A stretch of DNA of 64,000 nt from DATARH01 sp963734125 (GTDB lineage: Bacteria > Pseudomonadota > Alphaproteobacteria > ATCC43930 > CGMCC-115725): assembly GCA_963734125.1 (NCBI GenBank), contig CAVTGB010000024.1:36722-100721 (forward strand), given 5' to 3'. Position numbers and translations under genes: made by a program. Below are positions 7,505 through 18,755 of the stretch, in pieces. Each line of letters begins with the position of its first letter. Positions within the stretch are counted from its first letter, which is position 1. The notes under the pieces were generated by a model. The model made no database searches. It was not told the origin of the DNA and saw only the letters and a list, made by a program, of their open reading frames with translations.

Positions 7505-9682
7505 ATGAGCACCAGCGCGCAGATCGTCGAGATTCGCCAGGGTGAGCCGAAGGCGGGCGAGGCTCCCTCGCCGGCGCGCTTCATCAACCGCGAATTGTCC
7601 TGGCTCGCCTTCAATGAACGGGTGCTGTCCGAAGCGGACAATTCCCGCCATCCGCTCTTGGAACGGCTGCGCTTTCTGTCGATCTCGGCAAACAACCTCG
7701 ATGAATTCTATATGGTTCGGGTGGCCGGGCTGAAAGGCCAGCACCTCGCCGGTATCAAGACCTTGAGCCAGGACGGCCTGTCCCCGGCCCAGCAACTCGA
7801 GGCGATCCACGAGCGCGCCGCGGCGCTGCTGGAAGCCCAGCAGGTGACCTGGCTGTCGTTGCGCCGCCAGCTCACCGATGCGGGCGTCGCCGTCGTCGAG
7901 CCGACCGATCTGGAACCGGGCGACCGCGCCTGGCTTGAGCGCTACTTCATGGCCGACGTCTTCCCGGTGCTGACGCCCTTGGCGATGGACCCGGCGCATC
8001 CCTTTCCGTTTGTCGCCAACCGCGGTTTCGGCCTCGCGCTCCAGCTTGAGCGGGTCAGCGACAACGTGCGCCTCCAGGCGCTGATCCTGATCCCGGCCTC
8101 GGTCGACCGCTTTATCCGCCTGCCCGGCACGGCGATGCGCTTTCTGCCGGTCGAGCGGATGATCGCGATGTTTCTCGATCATCTGTTTCCCGGCTTCGCC
8201 GTCGTCGCGCAGGGCGTCTTTCGGGTGCTGCGCGACAGCGAAGTCGAGCTCGAAGAGGAGGCCGAGGACCTCGTCAGCCTGTTCGAGAGCGCGCTCAAGC
8301 GGCGCCGGCGCGGCCATGTCATCCATCTTGCGCTCGATGCGCGGATGCCGGCCGATCTGCGGCGGTTTTTGAGCGAGCATCTCGACGCCGCGCCAGCCGA
8401 CGTGTTCGCGACCCCCGGCATCCTCGGTCTCGACGACACCGCGCAATTGATCACCGACGAGCGCCCTGATCTCGTCTTCACTCCTTACAATCCGCGCTTT
8501 CCCGAGCGGATCCGCGATTTCGGCGGCGATTGCTTTGCCGCGATCCGGCAGAAGGACATCGTCGTCCATCACCCCTATGAGAGCTTCGACGTCGTCGTCC
8601 AGTTCCTCGCGCAAGCGGCGCGCGACCCGGCGGTGGTGGCGATCAAGCAGACGCTCTATCGCACCAGTGACGACAGCCCGATCGTGCGCGAGCTCGCCGG
8701 GGCGGCGGAGGCCGGCAAGTCGGTGACCGCGATGATCGAATTGAAGGCGCGCTTCGACGAAGAGGCCAACATCCGCTGGGCGCATGAGCTGGAGCGCGCC
8801 GGCGTCCAGGTGGTCTACGGGTTTTTGCAGCTGAAGACGCACGCCAAGGTGTCCCTGGTCGTGCGCCGAGAGGGTGGGGAATTGCGCTCCTACGTGCATT
8901 TCGGGACCGGCAACTACCACCCCTACACGGCCAAGGTTTACACCGACTTGTCGTTCTTCACGTGCGACCCCGCGCTGTGCCGGGACGCCGCGCGGCTGTT
9001 CAATTTCATGACCGGCTACGCCCGCCCGCCCAGCCTGGAAAAGATCGCGGTGGCGCCGATCAACCTGCGGGCGCGCGTCGCCGAGCTGATCGAGGTGGAG
9101 ATCGCCAACGCCCGGGCCGGCAAGCCCGCGCAGATCTGGGCCAAGCTCAACTCGCTGGTCGACCCGGCGATCATCGATTTGTTGTACAAGGCCTCACGGG
9201 CGGGAGTCAGCATCGACCTGGTGGTGCGCGGGATCTGCTGCCTGCGGCCCGGGGTTCCCGGAATGTCGGAGAATATCCGGGTCAAGAGCATCATCGGGCG
9301 CTTTCTCGAGCACGGGCGCGTCGTCTGCTTTGGCAACGGCAACCGGCTGCCGTCGGACCAGGCGAAGGTGTTCATCAGCTCGGCAGATTGGATGCCGCGC
9401 AATTTCGACGGGCGCGTCGAGGCGCTGGTGCCGATCAAGAATGTGACCGTGCATCGGCAGATCCTCGACGAGATCATGGTGGCCAATCTGCGCGATACGC
9501 TGCAAAGCTGGAACCTGGCGCCGGACGGAACCTATACGCGGGTCGCCGTCGAGGACGAGGGCTTCTCCGCCCACACCTATTTCATGACCAACCCGAGCCT
9601 TTCCGGGCGCGGCAAGGCCCTGCGGCGCACTCCCGGGCGGGCGCCCGCGGTGGCGGCTGTCCCGGGGCGGGTCCGGCGCTAG
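7505..9682 (+). CDS. ppk1: Polyphosphate kinase 1
   Basis: Protein of 725 residues, full length for PPK1, which makes polyphosphate from ATP reversibly at the membrane. The N-terminal FINRELSWLAFNERVL and FLSISANNLDEFYMVRV are the family's N and head-domain signatures. The phosphorylated histidine is H446 in LKTHAKV, followed by the FGTGNYHPYTAKVYTDLSFFT motif, and the second phospholipase-D-like half has SADWMPRNFDGRVE. ATG at 7505 follows a GGGAGA ribosome site. The exopolyphosphatase gene follows by 15 bases, so synthesis and breakdown are probably co-expressed. Confidence 0.97.
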   Translation: MSTSAQIVEIRQGEPKAGEAPSPARFINRELSWLAFNERVLSEADNSRHPLLERLRFLSISANNLDEFYMVRVAGLKGQHLAGIKTLSQDGLSPAQQLEAIHERAAALLEAQQVTWLSLRRQLTDAGVAVVEPTDLEPGDRAWLERYFMADVFPVLTPLAMDPAHPFPFVANRGFGLALQLERVSDNVRLQALILIPASVDRFIRLPGTAMRFLPVERMIAMFLDHLFPGFAVVAQGVFRVLRDSEVELEEEAEDLVSLFESALKRRRRGHVIHLALDARMPADLRRFLSEHLDAAPADVFATPGILGLDDTAQLITDERPDLVFTPYNPRFPERIRDFGGDCFAAIRQKDIVVHHPYESFDVVVQFLAQAARDPAVVAIKQTLYRTSDDSPIVRELAGAAEAGKSVTAMIELKARFDEEANIRWAHELERAGVQVVYGFLQLKTHAKVSLVVRREGGELRSYVHFGTGNYHPYTAKVYTDLSFFTCDPALCRDAARLFNFMTGYARPPSLEKIAVAPINLRARVAELIEVEIANARAGKPAQIWAKLNSLVDPAIIDLLYKASRAGVSIDLVVRGICCLRPGVPGMSENIRVKSIIGRFLEHGRVVCFGNGNRLPSDQAKVFISSADWMPRNFDGRVEALVPIKNVTVHRQILDEIMVANLRDTLQSWNLAPDGTYTRVAVEDEGFSAHTYFMTNPSLSGRGKALRRTPGRAPAVAAVPGRVRR

Positions 9683-9697
9683 GGTCGCCGCGCCGCG

Positions 9698-11218
9698 ATG
9701 CCGGATAGCCACGCCGCCGTTCCGCTCGGCCGCATCGCCGTCGTCGATGTCGGGTCGAATTCGCTGCGTCTCGTCGTCTTCGAACGGCTCGGCGCGAGCC
9801 TCGCTGCCGCTGCTCAACGAAAAGGTCATGTGCGCGCTGGGGCGCGGCATCGCCCGGACGGGACGGCTCAATCCGGAAGGGGTCGAACTCGCCTTCGCCA
9901 ATCTCCAGCGTTTCGTCGCACTGGCCCGGGCGCTGGGGACCGATCACCTCGCGATCATCGCGACCGCGGCGGTGCGCGAGGCGAGCGATGGCCGCGCCTT
10001 TGCCGCCGAAGCGGAGCGCCAATGCGGTGTGCCGGTGCGCATCATCGACGGGCGGCGAGGAAGCCCGGCTGTCGGCGGCCGGCGTCTTCGCCGGGATCCG
10101 CGACGCCGATGGCGTGGTCGCCGATCTCGGCGGCGGCAGCGTCGAGCTGGTCCGGGTCAATGTCCTCCGAGAGCACGCCGATCGGCGCCGGCGTCAGCCT
10201 GCCGTTGGGGCCGCTGCGCCTCGCCGAGCTTGCCGACAACCGGAACGCAGTCATCGAGGCGATCGAGCGCGGTATCGCGGCGGCGCCGGTGCTGCGCGAA
10301 GCCGCGGGCAAGAAGCTCTATCTGGTTGGTGGCGTCTGGCGGGCGATCGCGCGCCTGCATATGGAACAGACGCACTATCCGCTACACATCATTCACGAAT
10401 ACGCGATTGCGCGGCGGCCCGCCGAGGGATTTCTCGAAATGATGGCCGGCCAATCCCGGCGGTCGCTCGAACGGATCACCTCAATCAGCAGGAAGCGCCT
10501 CGAACTGGTGCCGCTCGCCGCGACGGTGCTGCGCCAGCTGATCGCCGCCGGCCGCCCCGAGCAGATCGTGTTCTCGGCGTTCGGGTTGCGCGAGGGCTAT
10601 GCCGACGGCCTGTTGCCGCCGGACCGGCGCATCCCTCCGCTGATTGCGGCCTGTATCGGCTTTGCCGCGAATCTGAGCCGCGGGCAGAGCGACGGCGACC
10701 GTCTGCAGCAGTGGACGGCGCCGCTCTTTCCCGATCTTGACGAGGATGCGCGCCGGCTGCATCTCGCGGCCGCCTGGCTCAGCGACATCGCGTGGACCGA
10801 GCATCCGGACTACCGCGCCGAGCATGCCTTCACCCGCGGCCTGCGCTTGCCGGTCGCCCAGATCGGCCATCGCGAGCGGGTGTTCATCGCCGCTATCCTG
10901 CACGCGCGGTACGGCGGCGCGATCGACGACCCGATCAAGACGGCGACGCGGCCGCTCATCGATGACGCCGCTGCTGGCAACGCGCGCCGGCTGGGCCTTG
11001 CGTTGCGGCTCGCCTATACGCTGTGCGGCGGCGCGCTGACGCTGTTGGACGAGGTGCCCCTGGTGCGCGAGGCATCCGGCCTCGTCCTCGAATTGCCGCC
11101 GACCGGGAGCCTGTTTACCGGCGAAGCGGTGCAGCGCCGCTTCGATGCGCTCGGCCGCGCGTTCGGGCTCGGCACCCGAACCGTGCGGCGGCGAAGCCGC
11201 AGCCGGGCCGTGGCGTAA
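9698..11218 (+). CDS. ppx: Ppx/GppA exopolyphosphatase, frame-broken
   Basis: Exopolyphosphatase releasing phosphate from polyphosphate chains, directly after ppk1. The start gives IAVVDVGSNSLRLVVFERLG in one frame; after about 9800 the text continues as LPLLNEKVMCALGRGIARTGRL in the next frame; after about 10050 as GEEARLSAAGVFAG with VADLGGGSVELV in the third; and after about 10170 it returns to the first frame with GVSLPLGPLRLAEL to the end (HD-type C-terminal domain). Three same-direction shifts restore the frame, so three single-base errors in the sequence are the simplest explanation. Total about 505 codons, normal for the family. Confidence 0.88.
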   Translation: MPDSHAAVPLGRIAVVDVGSNSLRLVVFERLGASLAAAAQRKGHVRAGARHRPDGTAQSGRGRTRLRQSPAFRRTGPGAGDRSPRDHRDRGGARGERWPRLCRRSGAPMRCAGAHHRRAARKPGCRRPASSPGSATPMAWSPISAAAASSWSGSMSSESTPIGAGVSLPLGPLRLAELADNRNAVIEAIERGIAAAPVLREAAGKKLYLVGGVWRAIARLHMEQTHYPLHIIHEYAIARRPAEGFLEMMAGQSRRSLERITSISRKRLELVPLAATVLRQLIAAGRPEQIVFSAFGLREGYADGLLPPDRRIPPLIAACIGFAANLSRGQSDGDRLQQWTAPLFPDLDEDARRLHLAAAWLSDIAWTEHPDYRAEHAFTRGLRLPVAQIGHRERVFIAAILHARYGGAIDDPIKTATRPLIDDAAAGNARRLGLALRLAYTLCGGALTLLDEVPLVREASGLVLELPPTGSLFTGEAVQRRFDALGRAFGLGTRTVRRRSRSRAVA

Positions 11219-11255
11219 CCCGCAGCGGCGCAACCGCCAGCCTCAATAGCCCACG

Positions 11256-11709
11256 TCAATAGGATGGCGGCTGTTCGTCGCCCGGGAACGGGGCCATCGG
11301 CGCCGGCGCCGGCTGGACCTGACCCTCTTCGTCCTGGCCGTCGCGCGCCTCGCCCTCGCCGCCGGCCATTTCGAGATCCGCTGGGGTCGTCGGCCGAGGC
11401 GGGCCCTGGCCCTGCCCCTCGCTCTGCAAATTCATCACCCGGAAATAATGCTCGGCGTGCTGATAGAGGTTTTCCGCCGCGACCCGGTCGCCGCTGGCCT
11501 GCGCCTCCCGCGCCAGCGCGACGTAACGCTCGAACACCTGATAGGCGTTGCCGCGGATCTTTACGCTTGGCCCGTTGCTGTCGAAAGTCTGGATGCGATG
11601 CGGCAGCCGCGGCCGGTTGTTGTTGTGATGCGGACCCCGCCGCCGCCGCCACCCCGCCACCCCCGCCGCCATTGCGGCCGCGTGATCGCTTGTTCTGTCC
11701 TGGCCTCAT
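11256..11709 (-). CDS. DUF4167 domain protein, frame-broken in its Gly/Arg region
   Basis: Short protein found in alphaproteobacteria beside prmC, of unknown role. The conserved core reads QTFDSNGPSVKIRGNAYQVFERY then ASGDRVAAENLYQHAEHYFRVM, followed by an acidic, proline-rich tail. The proper N-terminus MRPGQNKRSRGRNGGGG begins at an ATG at 11709 but is in another frame; the shift occurs in the G-run around 11645-11660, a typical place for sequencing slips. The basic glycine-rich N-terminus suggests nucleic acid binding; this is inference. The gene lies downstream of prmC in the hisS-prfA-prmC order. Confidence 0.82.
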
Positions 11710-11901
11710 GACACCTGTCTAATCGCGGTGGATGCTGGCGGACCCGAGGTCCGATGGGAACGCTGTCGGCTGCGGCGTGAGCAGGACAGCCTAGCTGCGC
11801 CATCAACGTCGCGCGGCGCGGGGCTCCCGAACGGCGGTAACCTAGTCGGGACGGCGCGCGCATTCCAAACCCTTTTTACACCGGGCGTTGTGCGGCCTCG
11901 C

Positions 11902-12776
11902 TCACCGATCGATCTGGCGGCGCGCGACGACACAGCGAACGATGCCGGCAAGGTCGGCCGCGAACCCTTCGATCGCGCAGACCGTTCGCCGCGAGGATCG
12001 CGGCGACGCTATCGGCCTGACCCGCCCCGATCTCGACCGGCGAAGAGCCCGCCGGGCCGCAGCAGCCGCGGCAGGTCCGCGGCGATCGCGCGGTAGGCAA
12101 GCAAGCCCGTCGCTGCCGCCGTCGAGCGCCCGGTGCGGGTCGTACTCCCTGACCTCCGGCATGCAGGGTCGGGATCGCGGGTGTCGGCGATATAGGGCGG
12201 ATTGGCGACGACGACGTCGAACCGGCCGGCGATGCCCGCCGCCCAATCCCGAACCGCGAAATCGCGCGCGCCGCCGAACCCGAGCCGCCCGGCATTATGC
12301 CGCGCGGTCGCGACCGCGCCCGGGGCGATATCGATGCCGACCCCGTCGCCGGCGGGAACTCGGACAGCAGCGCCAGCAGCAGGCAGCCGCTGCCGGTACC
12401 GAGATCGAGGAAGCGATAGGGCGCGGGCGCGGTCCGGCAGCCGCGCCAGCACCGCTTCGACGAGGGTTTCGCTCTCCGGCCGCGGATCGAGCGTGTCGGC
12501 CGACAGCGAGAATTCGAGGCCCCAGAACTCGCGCACCGCCGATGATGCGGCTGAGCGGCTCGTGCGCGATCATCCGCGCGCAGCATGCCGCGACCCGCTC
12601 CCGTCCGCCGTCGGCAACCACGCGTTCGGGATGGGCGAACACCTCGGCGGCCGACAGTCGCAGCGCCGCCGCGACAAGCCGGCGGGCGCGCCGGCGCGCC
12701 TCGTCGAACCCGGCAGCCGCCAGCGCCGCCGCGCAGCCGCGGTCCGAGCGTCGCGCCGATCGTCTCCGGTGGGCGC

Positions 12777-12780
<4 letters not shown>
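11902..12780 (-). CDS. prmC: Peptide chain release factor methyltransferase PrmC, heavily frame-broken
   Basis: Methylates the glutamine of the GGQ motif in release factors, here presumably the PrfA encoded just upstream. Recognisable pieces in successive frames are FDEARRRARRLVAAAL, EPLSRIIGG, REFWGLEFSLSADTLDPRPESETLVEAVL, the SAM motif FLDLGTGSGCLLLALL, GVGIDIAPGAVATARHN, the catalytic VVANPPYI, VEIGAGQADSVAAIL and a C-terminal IEGFAADLAGIVRCVVARR. At least nine single-base slips are needed to join them. The ATG at 12780 overlaps the prfA stop as ATGA. Such a density in a conserved gene points to poor sequence rather than decay. Confidence 0.85.
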
Positions 12781-13880
<1,100 letters not shown>

Positions 13881-13883
13881 CGC

Positions 13884-15130
13884 TCAGCCGAAAGCTCTCG
13901 AGGCGCCGGGCAGGTCGCCGACGCGCGGCACTCGGACTGCTCGCCGTTCGAGGTCGCGCACCGTAGCGACGCCCTTGGCCAGCTCGTCCTCGCCCAGCAA
14001 TACCGCAGCGCGGGCGCCGATCCGGTTGGCTCGGCGCATGCGCCGCTGGACGTTGCCGGAATAGCCGAGATCGACGGCGAGCCCGAGATCGCGCAAGTCC
14101 TCGGCAAGCCGCAGCGCCAGCGCCTCGGCCTCCTCGCCGATCGGCACCAGCGCGACCGGCCGCGGCACGGCCGGTGGCTCGGCGATCAGCATCGCCAGCC
14201 GCTCGATCCCCGCCGCCCAGCCGACCCCGGGCATCGCCGGACCGCCCATCAGCTCGACGAGCCCGTCATAGCGCCCGCCGGCCAGCACCGTGCCCTGGGC
14301 GCCGAGATCGGTGGTGACGAACTCGAACACCGTGTGGGTGTAGTAGTCGAGGCCGCGCACCAGCCGCGGGTTGAGGCGGTAGGCGATGCCGAGTTGCGTC
14401 GAGCCCGTCACGCACGCGGCCGAAGAACTCGCACGAGGCGTCGTTCAGGTAGGCGTCGAAGGCCGGCGCCTCGGCGTTGATGCGGATGTCGCCCGGGTCC
14501 TTCGAATCGAGGATGCGCAGCGGGTTGGTATCGAGGCGGCGCCGGCTGTCTTCGGACAATTCGGTGCGCCGCGCCGAGAAATAGCCGACGAGCGCCTCGC
14601 GGTAGTGCGGCACGGCTTTCGGGATCGCCCAGCGTGTTGAGTTCGAGCGCGACCCGCCCGCCGATGCCGAGCTCCTTGAGGATGCGTTGGCCGAGCGCGA
14701 TGACCTCGATATCGGCCTGCGGTGTTGCCACGCCCAACAGCTCGACGCCGATCTGGTGAAACTGGCGGAAGCGGCCCTTCTGCGGGCGCTCGTAGCGGAA
14801 CATCGGGCCGCTGTAGAAGAATTTGAGCGGGGTGCTTTGCGTCAGGCCGTTCGACAGCACCGCGCGCACGACGCCGGCGGTGTTTTCGGGCCGCAGCGTC
14901 ACTTCCTCGCCGCCGCGGTCCTTGAAGGTGTACATCTCCTTCGAGACGATGTCGGTGTGCTCGCCGATCGGGCGCGTGAAGACTTCGGTGAATTCGAAGA
15001 TCGGCGTCGCGATCTCGGCAAAGCCGTAGAGCGCGGCCGTCTCGCGCGCGGTCTCGCTGACCCGGCGGTGGCGCCGCGCCGCCTCCGGCAACAGGTCTTG
15101 CGTGCCGCGCGCCGGCTGCAAGGCTGGCAT
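13884..15130 (-). CDS. hisS: Histidyl-tRNA synthetase, frame-broken
   Basis: Class II aminoacyl-tRNA synthetase charging tRNA-His. The start QPARGTQDLLPE, motif 1 region and motif 2 (FFYSGPMFRYERPQKGRFRQFHQIGVELLG) are in the first frame. A slip near 14610 leads to YREALVGYFSARRTEL and SCEFFGRVR, and a second near 14395 to LVRGLDYYTHTVFEFV and GGRYDGLVELMGG with the motif 3 region GWAAGIERLAML and the anticodon-binding domain. About 415 codons overall, normal for bacterial HisS. First gene of the leftward hisS-prfA-prmC-DUF4167 operon. Confidence 0.93.
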
Positions 15131-15217
15131 CCTTCTCCCACCCCCGGATTGCGCGCGCCGCGGCGTCTTACGAGGGCGGCGTGCAACGCCTCAAAATGGG
15201 GTGTCGCGGCGCCGCGC

Positions 15218-16417
15218 TCAAGCGCTGCGATCGGGGGCGGCGGTTGGTGGCATGCCGGCCTCGCCGATCCGGGCGAGGATGACAACGAGCAGCGCCACGA
15301 TCAGGAGCGGGGTCACTGATCCCGGGCGGAAGACGCTCGGCGGATTGAAGAGCGGGATGATCCAGACCGCCGCGGCGAGCATCAGGTGCGCCGGGCGCGG
15401 CCCCTCGCCGCCCGAAGCTGCGACGAAGAGGCTGGTCGCCAGCGCCAGCAGCACCGCATCGGATGTCGAGACATGGGGCGCCGCCAGCATCGTCGCGGCG
15501 AGGAGGACGGCAAGCTCGAGCGCGCCTGGGCCGGACCGGCGATACGCCCGGTAGACGAACGCCGCGGCGATCGCGATCGCGGCCGCTTGCGCCAGGTTGG
15601 CAAGCGCGCGCGATGTGCCGAGCCAAGCGACACAGGCGAAGACGCTGATGCCGTTGAGCCTGCCGCTGGCCACCCAGGCGCGGTAAGCCTCGTCGGTCCC
15701 GCTCATCAGGCCGAACCAGACGCGCCATATCCCGGGCCCGAAGACAATCAGGCTCAACAGCGCCAGGCCAAGCGCGCTGGCCGCCGCGCCGCCGATCGCC
15801 CGCCACTGGCGCCCCGCCAAGAGTGCGACCGGCACCATCAGCCACAATTGCGGCTTGAAGGTGAGGAGGCCGAGGAGCCCGCCTCCCAGCACCGGATAGC
15901 GGTTGAGGAGACCGAAGCCGCCGACCAATAAGGCGGTGGTAAAGAATGCATTCTGTCCGGTCATCACGTTGAACGGCACGGCCGGGCAGAGGACAATCGA
16001 GAAGGCGACGATCGAGCGCGGCTGGCCCGGCCCGACGTAGAGCGAGGCGGCGGCGACAAGCGCGATGAACCCGCTCCCCAGAAAGACCGCGAGCGAGGCT
16101 AACGGCGGCAGCATCCCGAACGGCGCGAACAGCAACAGGAAACTCGGCGGATAGACCCAGGGATGCAGATGGAGCGGCAGCGCGAGCCACGCCGCGAAGC
16201 GCTGGTTTAGCGCCGCAGTCAGGGCCTCTCCATCGAAAATCAGCGGCAGGTTGCCGTCGAAATAGGCCCGTGCTGCGGTGTAAAACACCATCCAATCCTG
16301 GGCCGGCTCGGCGGCGAACACCCAGACCCACAAGACCCAGGCGAGGACGCCGAAGCTGCCGCACGTCAGGGCGAGGATCAGCAGCCGATTGGGCGGTAAC
16401 GCGCCGGGCGGGTTCAA
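15218..16417 (-). CDS. DUF2029 (GT87-like) membrane glycosyltransferase
   Basis: Protein of about 399 residues with roughly ten membrane helices. The first periplasmic loop has QDWMVFYTAARAYFDGN, then HLHPWVYPPSFLLLFAPFG and VMTGQNAFFTTAL with FKPQLWLMVPVALL, which are hallmarks of the DUF2029/GT87 polyprenol-sugar dependent transferases. The start is probably a TTG at 16417 that overlaps the preceding stop codon (TTGA), since the conserved helix begins 11 residues later; a longer frame exists upstream but is antisense-like in composition. It is paralogous in layout to the gene at 19955. Confidence 0.82.
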   Translation of the reverse strand: MNPPGALPPNRLLILALTCGSFGVLAWVLWVWVFAAEPAQDWMVFYTAARAYFDGNLPLIFDGEALTAALNQRFAAWLALPLHLHPWVYPPSFLLLFAPFGMLPPLASLAVFLGSGFIALVAAASLYVGPGQPRSIVAFSIVLCPAVPFNVMTGQNAFFTTALLVGGFGLLNRYPVLGGGLLGLLTFKPQLWLMVPVALLAGRQWRAIGGAAASALGLALLSLIVFGPGIWRVWFGLMSGTDEAYRAWVASGRLNGISVFACVAWLGTSRALANLAQAAAIAIAAAFVYRAYRRSGPGALELAVLLAATMLAAPHVSTSDAVLLALATSLFVAASGGEGPRPAHLMLAAAVWIIPLFNPPSVFRPGSVTPLLIVALLVVILARIGEAGMPPTAAPDRSA

Positions 16418-17874
16418 TGGAACAGCGACAGGTAGAATTGGACGATGCCGCTCTCTCCCAGGCGCGTCCCGGCCGAGCCGAACGGCGAGAGCATGTAAAT
16501 GAGCCACAGTGCCTGTGCCGCGAGGATGCTGAAGAGCGCGGCGGCGCCAAACGCGATCCCGGTGGACCGCGACGGCGCGGCGAGGAGGCGCCAGAACCCG
16601 ATCAACGCGCACAATTCGAACAGCGGGTAGAACTCCATCCGGTAGCGGAACGCCATCACGATCGCGATCAGCATCAGTCCCGCCGGGACCGCAAGACCGC
16701 AGGCGGCCAGGGCGAGCGGCGCGCGGTGCGGGATCCGGTTACGCGCCAGCTCCCGGGTCCCGTAAACGGCCAACCCGACGATCAGCGGATCGGACAGGAA
16801 GAAGCTGCTCGGCGGCAATTCGACGGTGGCGATCTGCCGCTCGACAAAGCCCGACCACAGAAGTTGGCCGGACTGGTCGTGCAATACCCAGACGGGCAGG
16901 AAATAATAGACGAGGCCGTAACCCAGCCGGCTGAAATTGAACTCGCCATATTGATGCAGCTGCTGGAAATGACCTGGGAATACCACCGTCATCAGCGATC
17001 GGGTCAGATCGACAAAGACCAGCGGATTGCCCCACCGCTCCTGGTCGACGATCGCGGCCACCGCGGCGAATCCGGCGAGAATCATCATGGGCAGCGAAAA
17101 AACCGGCAACCTCTTCCACAGCGGGGCCGCGGTGGAGCGGCCGATTTCCAGCCAGCAGCGCCACAAAAAAATGAAGCCGAGCGCGAGGTAGAGCCCGAGC
17201 GCGGTCGACACCCGGGTCAATAGGCAGAGGCCGGCGAGCCCCGCCAGGGCCGACATGACGCGTGTGGTGAAGCCCTCCTCGCCGGCCCAGGCGTAGAGCA
17301 CGAGATAGACGAACGCGGCGGCGAAGGCATCCGCCCACAGCATCACCTCTTCGAAGATCGTCGGCCGCAGGAACTGGACCTGCGCGCCGCCGGCGAGGAT
17401 CACGGCGAGGAAGAGCGGCAGCAGCGCCGAGCGCCGTGGTGACCCGGCCTTGCGCCACACGACGAGCGCCGAGAGGACCTTGAACAGCGCCATCAGCGAC
17501 ACCGCAAAGAGACAACTCAGCCGGGTGAAATCGGTCGTGGCGAAACTCGGCAGCGGCAGGAAGAGCGCGCGGAACAGCGCCGGGAAAATCCCGAAATAGG
17601 CGTAAACCGCGCCGTCGCGGGCGTAACCCTCGGGGCCGATCGCGCTCGGGTCGACATCGAACCGCCCGACCAGGAGATGCGACAGCATGCTGTTGAAGGT
17701 CAGCCCATAGGGCACCGGCGCGAGGAGCCCGGTGCTGCCGACAGCGGTGATCAGAAAGGCGTAATAAAAAATCGCCGGGACCAGCAGACAGAGCCCGATG
17801 GCCGGGATGTTGTCAGTCGCAGCGGGCCACCTCGGCCGACCCGTCACCCGCCGGGCGAGGACCGACCTAATCAT
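16414..17874 (-). CDS. Polytopic membrane protein, GT-C-like, function unknown
   Basis: Roughly 486 residues with about ten to twelve hydrophobic helices. The first large loop contains YGLTFNSMLSHLLVGRFDVDPSAIGPEG, resembling predicted dolichol-type mannosyltransferase relatives; no catalytic motif is certain. The ATG at 17874 (MIRSVLARRVTGR) is preferred over a TTG further up; it overlaps the upstream methyltransferase by 8 bases. Because it lies between a methyltransferase and a DUF2029 protein and across from a GT2 gene, a role in building a lipid-linked or envelope glycan is plausible. Confidence 0.7.
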   Translation of the reverse strand: MIRSVLARRVTGRPRWPAATDNIPAIGLCLLVPAIFYYAFLITAVGSTGLLAPVPYGLTFNSMLSHLLVGRFDVDPSAIGPEGYARDGAVYAYFGIFPALFRALFLPLPSFATTDFTRLSCLFAVSLMALFKVLSALVVWRKAGSPRRSALLPLFLAVILAGGAQVQFLRPTIFEEVMLWADAFAAAFVYLVLYAWAGEEGFTTRVMSALAGLAGLCLLTRVSTALGLYLALGFIFLWRCWLEIGRSTAAPLWKRLPVFSLPMMILAGFAAVAAIVDQERWGNPLVFVDLTRSLMTVVFPGHFQQLHQYGEFNFSRLGYGLVYYFLPVWVLHDQSGQLLWSGFVERQIATVELPPSSFFLSDPLIVGLAVYGTRELARNRIPHRAPLALAACGLAVPAGLMLIAIVMAFRYRMEFYPLFELCALIGFWRLLAAPSRSTGIAFGAAALFSILAAQALWLIYMLSPFGSAGTRLGESGIVQFYLSLFH

Positions 17875-18568
17875 CCCGGCGAGCCACCGCGAAGAGGTTC
17901 TTGCCAATCCATCGGCCCATAAAACGGTCGAGAAAGCGGCTCAGCGGGAAGATGCAGCGGTCAAAGAGGATGAGCGCGCGGCGGTTGATCGTGCCGTCCT
18001 CGTTGCCCACCAGCTTGAAGAGGAGCGTCGCGGCAAAGCCGAGGCAATCCTGATAGGCGATGCGGTCGATCCGTAACCCCGCCCCAGAGAGGAGCGCAAG
18101 GAGCCCGGCATGGCGATAACGCCGGAAATGAGCCACCTTGCGATCGAGCGCGCTGAACAGGATCGGGAACGCCGGGACGTAGACGACGAGGCGCCCACCC
18201 GGCCGGAGGCGCTCGCGCAGCGAGCGGACGGCATCGGCGTCATCGAGGATGTGCTCGAGCACATTGAAGGTGTAGATCAGATCGCAGCTTTGCTCCGGGA
18301 CCTCCGCGATCGTCGGGTGGGCACGCAGCCCGTCCGCCTGGAGCCGTTTGCGCAGGCGCTCGTCGGGCTCGATGCAGCTGACGTGGTATCCGGCGGCTGC
18401 GAGCGGCCGCATCAGAACCCCGGTACCGGCGCCGAAATCGAGGATCTGATCGTGCCGCCGCGCCTGCGCCGTCACCAGCCCGAGTAGGAAGGCGTTGTAG
18501 TTGACCGCCTCCGCCATGATTTCGAGGTTGTCGACGCCGCTATAGGCATAGGCGGGCTCGGTGCTCAT
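17867..18568 (-). CDS. Class I SAM-dependent methyltransferase
   Basis: Protein of about 233 residues with a Rossmann-type SAM site QILDFGAGTGVLMRPL, motif II-like CIEPDERLRKRL, and TFNVLEHILDDADAVRSLRERLRPGGRLVVYVP, the usual UbiE/Methyltransf_11-type succession. The C-terminal part has a hydrophobic KLVGNEDGTINRRALILFDRCIFPLSRFLDRF region that may touch the membrane. ATG at 18568 (MSTEPAYAYSG) is chosen; an ATG at 18655 would add 29 residues. It heads the leftward glycan cluster and is divergent from the GT2 gene. Confidence 0.82.
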   Translation of the reverse strand: MSTEPAYAYSGVDNLEIMAEAVNYNAFLLGLVTAQARRHDQILDFGAGTGVLMRPLAAAGYHVSCIEPDERLRKRLQADGLRAHPTIAEVPEQSCDLIYTFNVLEHILDDADAVRSLRERLRPGGRLVVYVPAFPILFSALDRKVAHFRRYRHAGLLALLSGAGLRIDRIAYQDCLGFAATLLFKLVGNEDGTINRRALILFDRCIFPLSRFLDRFMGRWIGKNLFAVARRDD

Positions 18569-18755
18569 GGGATCGCGGATGCGGTGGTGAATATTGCGAG
18601 CGGTGGGTTCGGCAACGGAGCGGGGCGCGAAGTGGAGCCGATAGCATACCATCATAGCGGTTACCGCCTCATTGATCGCTCGCCTGCGCCGCGTCGCGGC
18701 CCCGCCAGGCAGGCTTAACCCTTTGCTAATCGCCCGCTGCGACGCTCAACCCCAA

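Noticed and set aside
7403..8920. A 505-codon frame antisense to ppk1
   Set aside because: No domain, and fully covered by the well-conserved ppk1 coding sequence on the other strand.
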